A stretch of 64,000 nucleotides of DNA, taken from positions 620,001 to 684,000 of the forward strand of contig NZ_BDQK01000013.1 in the NCBI RefSeq assembly GCF_003864295.1. Reading direction: 5' to 3'. The notes below the pieces were generated by a model. That model saw only the letters and a program-made list of their open reading frames with translations. It searched no databases and had not been told where the DNA came from. How positions within the stretch are numbered: position 1 is the first letter of the stretch; each line of letters opens with the position of its first letter. The position numbers and the translations under genes are program-made. Source of the DNA: Aphanothece sacrum FPU1. Lineage in GTDB: Bacteria > Cyanobacteriota > Cyanobacteriia > Cyanobacteriales > Microcystaceae. Below are positions 33,331-42,015 of this stretch, piece after piece.

Positions 33331-34461
33331 ATGGATAATACTGAGGCTGCTTATTGGTTCGCATGGTCGAAAATTCCAGGAATTGGCCCCGTTTTGCTCA
33401 AAAGGGTTTGGCAACAATTGGGTAGCTTATCAGATGCTTGGAAAGCTTCTCCAGAAACCTTGGGTTCTGTTGATGGGTTGGGCAAAAAAATAATTCAAGA
33501 GGTAATGCAACAGCGATCGCAACTTGACCCCATACAATTATTTAAAGAACATACTCAAAAAAACCCTAATTTTTGGACTCCTGATCATCAAAATTATCCT
33601 CGTTTATTATTAGAAATGCCTAGTCCTCCTCCGGTTTTATACTATCGAGGACAGGTGAATTTTCCAGAAAATCAAGGAATTACTCCATTAGTTGGTATTG
33701 TTGGTACTCGACACCCCACGGAACATGGTCTTCGTTGGACGGGTAAAATTAGTACAGCTTTAGCGCAACATGGTTTTACGGTGGTATCTGGGATGGCCGC
33801 GGGAATTGATGGAATCGCTCATCAGAAGTGTTTACAAGCTGGAGGTAGAACCCTTGCGGTGATGGGAACGGGGGTTGATCTGGTTTATCCGAGTGAACAT
33901 CGCCAATTGTATCAACAAATTCAAGAAAATGGCTTAATTTTGAGTGAATATCCGGCGGGGACTCCTGGCGATCGCCGTCATTTTCCGGCCAGAAATCGTA
34001 TTATTGCGAGGTTATGTCGTGCTATTTTAGTGATGGAAGCTCCCGAAAAATCCGGAGCATTAATTACGGCTCGTTATGCCAATGAATTTGGACGAGATGT
34101 GTATACTTTGCCAAATTCTCCTGATATTGTACAAGCGCGAGGTTGTTTAAAATTAATTCATCATGGGGCCGAAGTAATTGTTAATTTAGATGAATTATTA
34201 GAGATGTTGGGAACTATTCCTAATATTGATCAGCCTAAACAATTATCTTTGTTTGAGTCAGCAACTCCTCAAACTTTACCTAATTTAGAGCCTAATTTAT
34301 TAAAGATTTTTCACTGTGTTAATTCTGAGCCTATTTCTTTTGATTTGATTGTTAAAAATACTGGCTTAAGTACAGGGGAAGTATCAGGAGGCTTATTACA
34401 ATTGGAATTAGAGGGGTTAGTGACTCAATTACCAGGAATGCGTTATCAAAAACAGTCTTGA
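33331..34461 (+). CDS. dprA: DNA-processing protein DprA
   Basis: DprA protects incoming single-stranded DNA and loads RecA during natural transformation. The 376-residue protein has an N-terminal helix-hairpin-helix-like part (KIPGIGPVLLKRVWQQLGS), then the Rossmann-like DprA core with VGIVGTRHPTEHGLRWTG (about 120-137). GMAAGIDGIAHQKCLQAGG, YPAGTPGDRRHFPARNRIIARL and the EKSGALITARYANEFGRDVY block complete the core. A C-terminal winged-helix-like region closes it. All conserved Gly and Arg residues of the ssDNA-binding loop are present. Start ATG at 33331 lies in a short region shared with the divergent FHA-GGDEF-EAL gene. The organism may be naturally transformable. Confidence 0.95.
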   Translation: MDNTEAAYWFAWSKIPGIGPVLLKRVWQQLGSLSDAWKASPETLGSVDGLGKKIIQEVMQQRSQLDPIQLFKEHTQKNPNFWTPDHQNYPRLLLEMPSPPPVLYYRGQVNFPENQGITPLVGIVGTRHPTEHGLRWTGKISTALAQHGFTVVSGMAAGIDGIAHQKCLQAGGRTLAVMGTGVDLVYPSEHRQLYQQIQENGLILSEYPAGTPGDRRHFPARNRIIARLCRAILVMEAPEKSGALITARYANEFGRDVYTLPNSPDIVQARGCLKLIHHGAEVIVNLDELLEMLGTIPNIDQPKQLSLFESATPQTLPNLEPNLLKIFHCVNSEPISFDLIVKNTGLSTGEVSGGLLQLELEGLVTQLPGMRYQKQS

Positions 34462-34484
34462 TCAATCTGAATAAAATTAATCAA

Positions 34485-34569
34485 TGAATACAGGCTAAAG
34501 CCTTATTCTATAAGAACAAAGGCTGTCTACACAGCCTAATTCTAAGCCTGAGTCGCTAGGTTTAGCTCT
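34485..34569. repeat. Fragment of the hairpin-rich repeat family
   Basis: ACAGGCTAAAGCCTTATTC, then AAAGGCTGTCTACACAGCCT. The same block recurs at 48680-48740 and, degenerate, at 42580-42665. It is related in style to the interior of the MITE-like elements. Confidence 0.65.
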
Positions 34570-34607
34570 TTATAAGCTTTACTTATCAGCACAGGTACGG
34601 GAGAGCC
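34570..34607. repeat. 38-bp dispersed repeat, copy 1
   Basis: TTATAAGCTTTACTTATCAG continuing to CACAGGTACGGGAGAGCC. It is the inverted form of 40735-40773, with nearly all bases matching. It ends at the stop of the Uma2 gene. Confidence 0.75.
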
Positions 34608-35180
34608 TTAATTTGGGTTAAATACTTCGGAAACTTTTAACTTTAGTTCTTTAAATATAGGAGATTGTACTAAATAATTATTGCCAAAATTTCCGACTTC
34701 TATATAACTATTTCCTGTAAGTTCTAAGACTAAGATAGTTTTGGTTTGAGGATTAACAATCCAGTATTCAGGAATACCACAATCTTCATATTGTATTCTT
34801 TTGGCGATGTAGTCCCTATCTCTTTGTATTTCTCCAGGACTAACTACCTCAATGACTAAAATAGGAGGTGACATTGAAAGACGAATAGTATTGCGGTTTG
34901 ATAATTGTTGAATATGTTCTTCTCGGATAATAGTGAGGTCGGGATAACGGTTTTTTGGTTCCCCTCTCACTTCTAATTCTAATCCTTGTCCTCGTACTCT
35001 ACGATACCCTAAAAGTGAAGCAAATTTAAGTAATAAAAAAGTAGCAATTTCAACATTAAAACCTGACTCTGGCGGCACTTCAATCAATTCTCCATTAAAT
35101 AATTCATAGAATCTATCTGAATTATCATTGTATGCTAAGTATTCTTCAAAAGTTGTAAATCTAGGTTTAATTGTTAACAT
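34608..35180 (-). CDS. Uma2-family putative endonuclease
   Basis: I place the start at the ATG at 35180 (190 residues), which has TTAGGAGC upstream; a longer frame begins at an ATG at 35237. The family landmarks are TTFEEYLAYNDNSDRFYELFNGELIEVPPES at the N-terminus and LELEVRGEPKNRYPDLTIIREEH in the middle. Then PPILVIEVVSPGEIQRDRDYIAKRIQYEDCGIPEYWIVNPQTKTILVLEL gives the PD-(D/E)XK-like acidic residues (Asp, then Glu-Val-Val). The C-terminus ends in ELKLKVSEVFNPN. The family is extremely numerous in cyanobacteria. Physiological role is unknown. It is flanked on both sides by dispersed repeats. Confidence 0.88.
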   Translation of the reverse strand: MLTIKPRFTTFEEYLAYNDNSDRFYELFNGELIEVPPESGFNVEIATFLLLKFASLLGYRRVRGQGLELEVRGEPKNRYPDLTIIREEHIQQLSNRNTIRLSMSPPILVIEVVSPGEIQRDRDYIAKRIQYEDCGIPEYWIVNPQTKTILVLELTGNSYIEVGNFGNNYLVQSPIFKELKLKVSEVFNPN

Positions 35181-35218
35181 AAAATTGCTCCTAATAAGTA
35201 AGTGATTATAAATAAACT

Positions 35219-35241
35219 TAGGGTGGGCAATGCCCACCCTA
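35219..35241. repeat. Perfect palindrome TAGGGTGGGCA-type
   Basis: TAGGGTGGGCA and TGCCCACCCTA with a single central base, downstream of desC and upstream of the Uma2 start. Relative of 2988-3010. Confidence 0.8.
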
Positions 35242-35281
35242 CCAATGGGGTATGATATATTATGCCCCTAGGAGAACTTAA

Positions 35282-36103
35282 TTATTTTTCAACAATTGGA
35301 GCTAATTTAACATTAGTTGCTAACCCAAGTATTTGTAAAAAACGAATAGTCATCCAAGTAATATCAATTTCCCACCAATCTAAACCATGACGAGCAGAAT
35401 ATTGATAAGCATGATGATTATTGTGCCAACCTTCACCAAAAGTTAGGAGAGCAACCCACCAACAATTACGAGAATGATCGTTAGATTCGTGAGTTTGATA
35501 ACCGAATTTGTGAGTAGCACTATTGACAAACCAAGTGAAGTGAAACACCATCACTAAGCGGACAAAAATGCCCCAAATTACCCATGACCAACCACCAATA
35601 GCATATAAACCTAATCCTAAAACCAGTTGAATCAAAATCATGTATTTTTGACAAAATTGATAAAAAGGATCATCTTTAATATCTTGAGTATAACGAGGAA
35701 CTTCCTTATCGGCAGGAATTTTATGTAACATCCATCCCAAATGACTCCACCAAAACCCTAGATTAGAATCATGGGGATCTGTTTCAGTATCCGAAAATTT
35801 ATGATGAATACGGTGTAAACCAACCCATTGAATTGGGCCACCTTGACAGGCTAAAGTTCCGCAAAAAACAAGAAGATATTCTAACCATTTAGGAGCTTGA
35901 AAACTGCGATGTGTTACTAAACGATGAAGTCCTAATGTAATACCAAGGCCGCCTGTTATCCAATAAATAAATAATGTAATACCAATGGCTCCCCAACTAA
36001 AATTACCTGGAAAAAAAGCCAACATTGCAACCAGATGAATGGTAGCCATGTAGATAATAACAGTCCAGTCAAGAGGAAGTTTTTGAGATGTAGCAACAGT
36101 CAT
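35282..36103 (-). CDS. desC: Acyl-lipid delta-9 fatty acid desaturase
   Basis: This membrane di-iron enzyme introduces the first double bond into acyl chains of membrane lipids, a key step in cold acclimation. The 273-residue protein has the three His boxes: HRLVTH at 60-65, HRIHH at 97-101 and HNNHH at 227-231. Four membrane helices surround them (for example residues 14-32, 36-56 and two near 155-190). The LGLHRLVTHRSFQAPKWLE and HRIHHKFSDTETDPHDS blocks are typical of DesC. It is transcribed away from the Met-gamma-lyase gene. No other desaturase is in the window. Confidence 0.95.
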   Translation of the reverse strand: MTVATSQKLPLDWTVIIYMATIHLVAMLAFFPGNFSWGAIGITLFIYWITGGLGITLGLHRLVTHRSFQAPKWLEYLLVFCGTLACQGGPIQWVGLHRIHHKFSDTETDPHDSNLGFWWSHLGWMLHKIPADKEVPRYTQDIKDDPFYQFCQKYMILIQLVLGLGLYAIGGWSWVIWGIFVRLVMVFHFTWFVNSATHKFGYQTHESNDHSRNCWWVALLTFGEGWHNNHHAYQYSARHGLDWWEIDITWMTIRFLQILGLATNVKLAPIVEK

Positions 36104-36317
36104 GTAATAACCTGAATGTGAACGTGATTGAAAACGGTAAAAAATTCAGTTATGCTAATGGTCAATTATTAAACTTAAGGTATTTTTGATACTATAGAGA
36201 ACTTGTTTAATCATTAATTAACAAAACCGAATTGACATTGACTTATTGATTTGACATACGTAACCTTTTAAGGCTTGAATCAGTAATTAGCCCAATAAGT
36301 TTACTTTTAATTGACAA

Positions 36318-37553
36318 ATGGACAGTTTAATGCTTGTAAAAGCAGCAGAAGATAGACTATCTCCGATTTTTTCGGAAATTGACACAAAGGTCAAGCAAAA
36401 TCTCAAAAAAGTCTTAGAGGCTTTTCGCCATCATCGGGTAGGGGTGCATCACTTTGCTAGTGTGAGCGGTTATGGCCATGACGACTTAGGGAGAGAAACC
36501 CTAGATTTAGTCTTTGCTGAGGCGATGGGGGCCGAAACCGCCGTCGTGCGAGTCCAGTTTGTTTCAGGAACTCATGCAATTGCCTGCGCTTTGTTTGGGG
36601 TACTTCGTCCAGGGGACGAAATGTTAGCTGTTGCTGGTTCCCCTTATGATACTCTCGAAGAAGTAATCGGTTTGCGTGGCAATTGTCAAGGTTCCTTAAT
36701 TGATTTTAACATTAATTATCGAGAATTGGCCTTAACACCTCAAGGAACGATTGATTGGGATAATCTTAAAACTGCTATTAAAGATCATACTCGTTTAGTG
36801 TTAATTCAGCGTTCTTGTGGTTATTCTTGGCGAGCAAGTTTATCTATTTCAGAGATTGAAAAAATTATTAAAATTGTCAAACAACAAAATCCTAACACAA
36901 TTTGTTTTGTGGATAATTGTTATGGAGAATTTATTGAAATGCAAGAACCCACTGCAGTAGGAGCAGATTTAATGGCAGGTTCTCTGATTAAGAATCCGGG
37001 AGGAACTATTGTTACGGCGGGAGGCTATATTGCAGGGAGAAAAGAGTTAGTAGAAGCGGCTGCTTGTCGTTTAACTGCCCCAGGAATTGGCTCAGAAGGA
37101 GGGGCTACCTTTGAGCAAAATCGATTACTATTTCAAGGTTTATTTTTAGCTCCTCAAATGGTAGGAGAAGCGGTTAAGGGAAGTCATTTAATTGCCTATG
37201 TTTTTGATCAATTGGGTTATCCGGTGAATCCTTTACCTTTAGTTCCCCGTCGAGATGTAATTCAGGGAATTAAGTTAGGAACTCCTGAAAAATTAATTGC
37301 TTTTTGTAGAGCGATTCAAACCTATTCTCCTGTGGGTTCTTATTTAGACCCTGTTCCTGCTCCTATGCCTGGCTATGAGAGTGAATTAGTGATGGCTGGT
37401 GGAACATTTATTGATGGGAGTACCTCGGAATTTTCGGCGGATGGCCCCTTAAGAGAACCTTATATTATTTTTTGTCAGGGGGGAACACATTGGACTCATA
37501 TTTCTTTAGCATTAGAGGCAGCTATTGAGTCTATTTTATTAATGGATAAGTGA
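36318..37553 (+). CDS. PLP enzyme of the Met-gamma-lyase-like/aluminium-resistance family
   Basis: The 411-residue protein belongs to the fold-type I PLP enzymes labelled Met_gamma_lyase/Alum_res (PF06838). It has VQFVSGTHAIACALFG (about 80-95), the cofactor-binding ICFVDNCYGEFIE with Asp199, and the Schiff-base Lys225 in MAGSLIKNPGGTIVTAGGYIAG. The true substrate is unsettled in the literature. A carbon-sulfur lyase role is plausible but not proven. It is divergent from desC. A partial MITE-like element begins nine bases after the stop. The methanethiol methyltransferase-like gene at 48865-49632 would be a possible consumer if methanethiol were released, which is speculation. Confidence 0.88.
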   Translation: MDSLMLVKAAEDRLSPIFSEIDTKVKQNLKKVLEAFRHHRVGVHHFASVSGYGHDDLGRETLDLVFAEAMGAETAVVRVQFVSGTHAIACALFGVLRPGDEMLAVAGSPYDTLEEVIGLRGNCQGSLIDFNINYRELALTPQGTIDWDNLKTAIKDHTRLVLIQRSCGYSWRASLSISEIEKIIKIVKQQNPNTICFVDNCYGEFIEMQEPTAVGADLMAGSLIKNPGGTIVTAGGYIAGRKELVEAAACRLTAPGIGSEGGATFEQNRLLFQGLFLAPQMVGEAVKGSHLIAYVFDQLGYPVNPLPLVPRRDVIQGIKLGTPEKLIAFCRAIQTYSPVGSYLDPVPAPMPGYESELVMAGGTFIDGSTSEFSADGPLREPYIIFCQGGTHWTHISLALEAAIESILLMDK

Positions 37554-37561
37554 TAATTAAT

Positions 37562-37701
37562 CTTAACTCTAAAGAGTTAAGCTATACAAACAAAGGTTGC
37601 CTACGCAACCTAGAATTTAGTCCGCTCTTGTCGGACTTGGTTTTTATAGGATCAGGCATAAGGTCTGTTATTAATTATTAGTTTAGGATAGAATGACCTG
37701 G
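37562..37701. mobile_element. MITE-like element, interior and 3' part only
   Basis: It shares TAACTCTAAAGAGTTAAGC, GGTTGCCTACGCAACC and the TAATTATTAGTTTAGGATAG tail with the copies at 16311 and 23278, but lacks the GGTTCTACCGG left end. The right end is degenerate. Confidence 0.7.
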
Positions 37702-37770
37702 TTATTATCCATTATTGAACCTTCAATTAAATAACAATTATTTAACTCAAATAGAGTAAGAATTACTTAA

Positions 37771-37959
37771 TTATTGATCGTAATCACTTTCAATACTAAT
37801 ATCTAGAGAATCAGGGTCAATGCTAATATAAAGTAAATTAGGACGACAACAAATTTGACAATCTTCGATATAAGATTGATAGCTTCCGGCACTAATATCC
37901 ACAAAAGTAGTATTGACTTCTCCACAATAAGCACAGTAATAATCGGCGGTTGTTTCCAT
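37771..37959 (-). CDS. CPXCG-motif cysteine-rich protein
   Basis: The 62-residue protein has two Cys-xx-Cys pairs, C9AYC12 and C34QIC37, with G and E next to them (CAYCGEVN). This matches the Cys_rich_CPXG family, presumed zinc-ribbon proteins of unknown function. The C-terminus is acidic. It stands 44 bases downstream of the EVE-domain gene on the same strand, separated by a short tandem heptamer-like repeat. An overlapping frame of similar size in this place is a shadow. Confidence in family is good because all four Cys are in place. Confidence 0.82.
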   Translation of the reverse strand: METTADYYCAYCGEVNTTFVDISAGSYQSYIEDCQICCRPNLLYISIDPDSLDISIESDYDQ

Positions 37960-37994
37960 AGTTGATAGTTAATAGTTGATAGTTGATAGTTGAT
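37960..37994. repeat. Short tandem repeat AGTTGAT units
   Basis: Four or five near-identical seven-base units (AGTTGAT, AGTTAAT, AGTTGAT, AGTTGAT, AGTTGAT) fill the space before the CPXCG start codon. Similar heptamer blocks occur at 27317-27390 and 55420-55456. Confidence 0.75.
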
Positions 37995-38003
37995 CAAATA
38001 ATA

Positions 38004-38462
38004 TTAGTTATAATTAACTAATTGAAGAATTTGATCAGCAATAGTTAAATTAACAGGAATGATAGATAATCGATTACCTCGTTTAACCACTAATAAATCT
38101 TCTGGATTAAAAGTTTTTTTGAGAGTATCTAATGTTAAAATAGCGGGGAATGCTTCCATAAATTCAACTTTAACCGTTTGCCAACGAGGAGAATTAACCG
38201 TTGATTTAGGATCATAATAGGGACTATCTTGATTAAATTGAGTAGGATCAGCAACCTGATTTTCTATTATAGTCATTAAGCCTACAATACCAGGAGGAGT
38301 TGTATTAGAATGATAAAAGAAAACTCGATCACCTATGTCCATCTGGCGCAAAAAATTACGAGCTTGATAATTACGAACACCATCCCAAATTGTTTGACCA
38401 TCTTCTTGTAAATCTGTAATACTATAAACAGTAGGCTCAGACTTCATTAACCAATATTTCAT
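38004..38462 (-). CDS. EVE-domain protein
   Basis: The 152-residue protein is a single EVE domain, a PUA-like fold related to YTH domains that recognise modified bases. Conserved features are MKYWLMKSEPTVYSI at the N-terminus, TIWDGVRNYQARNFLRQM, the GDRVFFYHSN strand and a later WQTVKVEFMEAF. Some EVE proteins read 5-methylcytosine-type modifications in DNA; the function of the cyanobacterial forms is unknown. The start codon lies 23 bases from the divergent cobM gene, so the two share a promoter region. The CPXCG gene follows downstream. Confidence 0.92.
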   Translation of the reverse strand: MKYWLMKSEPTVYSITDLQEDGQTIWDGVRNYQARNFLRQMDIGDRVFFYHSNTTPPGIVGLMTIIENQVADPTQFNQDSPYYDPKSTVNSPRWQTVKVEFMEAFPAILTLDTLKKTFNPEDLLVVKRGNRLSIIPVNLTIADQILQLVNYN

Positions 38463-38485
38463 TTTACTTATCTTCCTAAAAATTA

Positions 38486-39280
38486 ATGATTCAACTCAAC
38501 AACTCTAAACATAATTCTTTAAAACCAGGGGTTTATTTTATTGGTGCTGGCCCAGGAGATCCCGACTTATTAACGGTAAAAGCAAGTCAAATTATAGCTC
38601 AAGCGGATGTAATTTTTTATGCTGATTCTCTTGTTCCCAAACAAATATTAAATCAAACTCGTTCTGATGCTCAATTAATCCCCACAGGCAACAAAACCTT
38701 AGAAGAAATTATGACATTAACCATAGAAAAAGTCCAACAAAATTGTTCTGTTGTGCGTCTTCAATCAGGGGATTTATCTCTTTATAGTGCCATTCAAGAA
38801 CAAATTTCAATTCTTTTAGACAAAGACATTTCAGTAGAACTTATTCCAGGGATTAGCGCATTTCAAGCAGCCGCCGCGAAATTAGGCACAGAATTAACCA
38901 TTCCTGATTTAGTACAGACTATTATTTTAACTCGTATTAGTGGAGAAGCTTCCTCCGTTCCCGATGCCGAAGAATTAAGCAGTTTAGCGGCCCATCAAGC
39001 CAGTTTATGCCTTTATTTAGCTGCTCGTCATGTAGATAAAGCTCAAGAAAAATTACTTAAATACTATCCCCCTGATACCCCTGTGGCCATTTGTTTTTGT
39101 ATTGGTTGGCCTGAAGAAAAAATTTGGGTTGTTCCCTTAGAACAGATGAGCAAAATCACCCAAGAAGAAAAATTAATCCGAACCACCCTATATATTATTA
39201 GTCCTGCCCTAAAAGCTAATCAACAGTACCGATCGCGCTTATATCATCCCCAACATTCCCACCTATTTCGACCTAAATAA
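38486..39280 (+). CDS. cobM: Precorrin-4 C11-methyltransferase
   Basis: CobM methylates C-11 of precorrin-4 with SAM in cobalamin synthesis. The 264-residue protein shows the tetrapyrrole methylase fold. Its motifs are VYFIGAGPGDPDLLTVKASQIIAQADVIFYADSLV at the N-terminus, VVRLQSGDLSLYSAIQEQI (about 90-108) and the GISAFQAAAAKLGTELTIPDL block. The C-terminal domain includes LCLYLAARHVDKAQEKL and CFCIGWPEEKIW. Close in style to CobM/CbiF. No other cobalamin gene is in the window, which is normal in cyanobacteria where the genes are scattered. No cobalamin riboswitch is evident in the 23-base gap upstream. Confidence 0.93.
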   Translation: MIQLNNSKHNSLKPGVYFIGAGPGDPDLLTVKASQIIAQADVIFYADSLVPKQILNQTRSDAQLIPTGNKTLEEIMTLTIEKVQQNCSVVRLQSGDLSLYSAIQEQISILLDKDISVELIPGISAFQAAAAKLGTELTIPDLVQTIILTRISGEASSVPDAEELSSLAAHQASLCLYLAARHVDKAQEKLLKYYPPDTPVAICFCIGWPEEKIWVVPLEQMSKITQEEKLIRTTLYIISPALKANQQYRSRLYHPQHSHLFRPK

Positions 39281-39531
39281 TAACCACATTTTTAGAATTT
39301 CACAGGTAAGATATTAGTACTAATTTATGATTTCACAGACAAGATGCGACGTGCCACTGCTGACAAATTTTACCCCAAAAATGAAACAGCCCTGAAACAA
39401 ACCTTACCCACTTTGAGTTCCCCTTTGCGTCTTTGCGCGAGATAAAAAAATCTTCACCGTCACGAGTATGTCACAATAATTGAGTGCAAGAGGAATTATA
39501 CCTTAAGCGTTACAGTCTAAAAATATGAATC

Positions 39532-40716
39532 ATGCAGGGTTTACTCAACAGTATTTGGCAGTCGATCAAACAATTCTTTAGTCAGCTTTTTGGTTCTTCA
39601 AAATCATCAAAGTCTGGCCTCTATAAAAACGACGTAGCAGCAGCAAACCGTCCGTTAAGCGACACAGATTATGAATTTTTATTTAGCCAGTTACTCGATG
39701 GAGTGGCTCACGGATGGCATGAAGGGCGTATTCTCAAGTATTTTGAAGACTTAGGAGAACGGGGAAAATCTAGACTGTGGTTAGCTTGGTTAGAACGATT
39801 TGAGCAAAAAGTATTAGCCTCTGCGGCCCCTAATTTACAATTAGCCGCCCGCATGATGCGTTTAGGAGAATTAGCTCAATCATTTCCAGCAACTGAACCT
39901 ATTGGCCTTGCTTCTTACGAGATTGGTAGACAACTGTATACCAAAGAAGCTGGGGGGACAGTGTGGGAATATGAAGGGCCTGATACGGATGTAGCTATCA
40001 CTGAAATCGTCACCCCAGGAAATCGTAAAAGTACCCCACCCCCTGACCCTAAAATCGTCTTAAATCCAGGAAATCAAGTTCCTGCTGAGGGAACAGAAAC
40101 CCTAACCCTAGAGGAATTAATGGCTCGTTTAGGGCAAGATTCTCAACTCGCTGAACAATTAGCGGCTCAATTGGGGATTCAATCAACTAATCCTCAAGAG
40201 ATTGTAGATACTTTGATTGCTCAATTTCAAGTCGATCAAAACCAATTAGAAAATCAAGCTCTCCCTACTACTGTTGAGGGATGGTTTAATTTGGGCATAC
40301 AACAAGCCAATTTAGGGGATTTAGAAGCCGCGATCGCTAGTTGGGATCGTGCTTTAGAGATCAATCCTTCTTTATCTCAAGCATGGCATAATCGAGGCAG
40401 TGCTTTAGGGAATTTAGGCCGCTTAGAGGAAGCGATCGCTAGTTTTGAGCGGGCGATCGCGCTAAATACCAATGACTTCCAATCCTGGAACGCTCAAGGT
40501 AACGCCTTTTCTACCTTAGAACGGTGGGAAGAAGCGATCACTTGTTGGGATCATTGTCTAGAATTAGAACTAACCTACTATCAAGCTTATTATAATCGCG
40601 GCACTGCTTTAGAAAACTTAGACCGGATAGAAGAAGCGATCGCTAGTTATCGTCAAGCTTTAGAGATTAAACCGGGTTTTGAATTAGCGATCGCTCGACT
40701 TGATCAGTTATTGTAA
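39532..40716 (+). CDS. TPR-repeat protein with hydrophilic N-terminal domain
   Basis: The 394-residue protein starts with an amphipathic region (LLNSIWQSIKQFFSQLF) and a cyanobacterial N-terminal domain of unknown type (about residues 40-140). A linker and a small helical segment follow. The C-terminal part (about 240-394) has at least four TPR units, such as AWFNLGIQQANLGDLEAAIASWDRALEINPS and AWHNRGSALGNLGRLEEAIASFERAIALNTN. The TPR coding region contains five HIP1 octamers in 365 bases, most of them encoding the Ala-Ile-Ala of the repeat. The protein is likely a cytoplasmic interaction scaffold. No enzyme motif was seen. Confidence 0.85.
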   Translation: MQGLLNSIWQSIKQFFSQLFGSSKSSKSGLYKNDVAAANRPLSDTDYEFLFSQLLDGVAHGWHEGRILKYFEDLGERGKSRLWLAWLERFEQKVLASAAPNLQLAARMMRLGELAQSFPATEPIGLASYEIGRQLYTKEAGGTVWEYEGPDTDVAITEIVTPGNRKSTPPPDPKIVLNPGNQVPAEGTETLTLEELMARLGQDSQLAEQLAAQLGIQSTNPQEIVDTLIAQFQVDQNQLENQALPTTVEGWFNLGIQQANLGDLEAAIASWDRALEINPSLSQAWHNRGSALGNLGRLEEAIASFERAIALNTNDFQSWNAQGNAFSTLERWEEAITCWDHCLELELTYYQAYYNRGTALENLDRIEEAIASYRQALEIKPGFELAIARLDQLL

Positions 40717-40734
40717 TAAAGGTAATAAAAAAAA

Positions 40735-40773
40735 GGGTTCTCCCGTACCTGTGCTGATAAGTAAAGCTTATAA
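40735..40773. repeat. 38-bp dispersed repeat, copy 2
   Basis: GGTTCTCCCGTACCTGTGCT, then GATAAGTAAAGCTTATAA. Inverted relative to 34570-34607. Confidence 0.75.
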
Positions 40774-40776
40774 TTC

Positions 40777-40852
40777 GTAGGGTGGGTTAGACGCGGCTAT
40801 AATTTTGATGAAAAACGCATAACTTTTAAGGCGCGTCGTAACCCACCATATA
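40777..40852. repeat. GTAGGGTGGGTT...AACCCACC inverted-arm repeat
   Basis: Left arm GTAGGGTGGGTTAGACGCG and right arm CGCGTCGTAACCCACC flank about 45 bases. A relative with a GCGTT/AACGC version is at 57966-58035. Confidence 0.65.
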
Positions 40853-40937
40853 AAGTATTGTAGCTGATTATACATTTTATACAATGAAATCTAAAATCTA
40901 TTTTTGTCTAAATTCTTTTATTGATTATTAAATTCCT

Positions 40938-41720
40938 ATGAAATTCTTTATTAGCATCAGCACCACATTATTAACTCTCTTAAGTGTATCGTTGACGGCT
41001 CAAGCCGAAAACCTAGAACATTTGACACAACTGTTATCTACGAAACAATGTTCTCTATGTGATTTAAGCGGTTCTGGGTTAGTTACAGCAGATTTATCAG
41101 GGGCTAAACTCATTGGTGCTAATTTAGCGGGGGCAAATTTGTCTCAAGCTAATTTAAGTGGGGCTGATCTGAGTGGGGCGAATTTGACAGGAGCGTCTTT
41201 ATATGGGGCAAATTTAACGGGTGCTAATCTCAGTAGTGCTATTGTAACAGGAACTGATCTCAGAGAATCTTATTTAACGAATGCTAACTTAATTGGGACT
41301 GCCTTGGAACAAGCTTATCTCCAAGGAGCAAAAGGAATTCCTAATAATGCTGCAGATCCCAAATTATTTTATGAATGGGGATTAATTGAAACCAAAGAGG
41401 GAAATTATCAACAAGCAATTGATCATTATAATAAAGCCCTTGCTATTAATCCTGAATTTGCTCCTGCTTATTTGGCGCGAGGCTATTCTTTATTGCGAAT
41501 GGGTAATGAAAATGGAGCGGCTTTGAATGTGGAAATGGCGGCTAAATTATTTAAAGATCAAGAAAATGCTCAAGGACAGGAAACTTCTGATAATTTTCTG
41601 AAAAATCTGAAGGCGATGCAAGAAGCTAGAAAGAAAGATAAAGGCAATCCTCAATTAGATAATTTTGTTAGAGGAATGGCTTCTTTGATGCTTCAATTTG
41701 TTCTTAAGGGAGGATTTTAA
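40938..41720 (+). CDS. Exported pentapeptide-repeat and TPR protein
   Basis: The 260-residue protein has a signal peptide (about residues 1-23, ending AQA). Then comes a small Cys-containing segment (CSLCDLSGSG) and about 15 pentapeptide repeats of the A(D/N)LSX type (about 49-125, LIGANLAGANLSQANLSGAD and on). These fold into a right-handed quadrilateral helix. A TPR-like part follows (YEWGLIETKEGNYQQAIDHYNKALAINPEFAPAYLARGYSLLRMG). The C-terminus ends in a hydrophobic segment. The combination of exported pentapeptide repeats with a TPR is common in cyanobacteria and its role is unknown. Confidence 0.87.
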   Translation: MKFFISISTTLLTLLSVSLTAQAENLEHLTQLLSTKQCSLCDLSGSGLVTADLSGAKLIGANLAGANLSQANLSGADLSGANLTGASLYGANLTGANLSSAIVTGTDLRESYLTNANLIGTALEQAYLQGAKGIPNNAADPKLFYEWGLIETKEGNYQQAIDHYNKALAINPEFAPAYLARGYSLLRMGNENGAALNVEMAAKLFKDQENAQGQETSDNFLKNLKAMQEARKKDKGNPQLDNFVRGMASLMLQFVLKGGF

Positions 41721-42015
41721 ATCAATTAGAAATTAACAATCAAGGTTCTATCTTACGATGGAAAACTAATAATTAATAATGGGACATGATTCTATATTTT
41801 TCTCCCAAAGCTAGGATACAAAAGCAGAAATTTTTCTGAGAGGTAGTTATCTAAATTAGGGCCAATTTTGTTATGGAGTCTATTATACAAGAACCGTTGA
41901 ATCAGTTTGAATAATTTCCCCGTTTTTCGGCCAAAGTTGCTACAATCGGCAAAGAATATCCTTAATCAGCAAGTACAAATATTCTAAGTTGTTTAAAATT
42001 TACTGGAATAACAAA

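Noticed and set aside
37803-37997. A 64-codon frame overlapping the CPXCG gene
   Set aside because: Its N-terminus is made by the AGTTGAT heptamers and it has no recognisable features. The CPXCG frame has all four Cys ligands.
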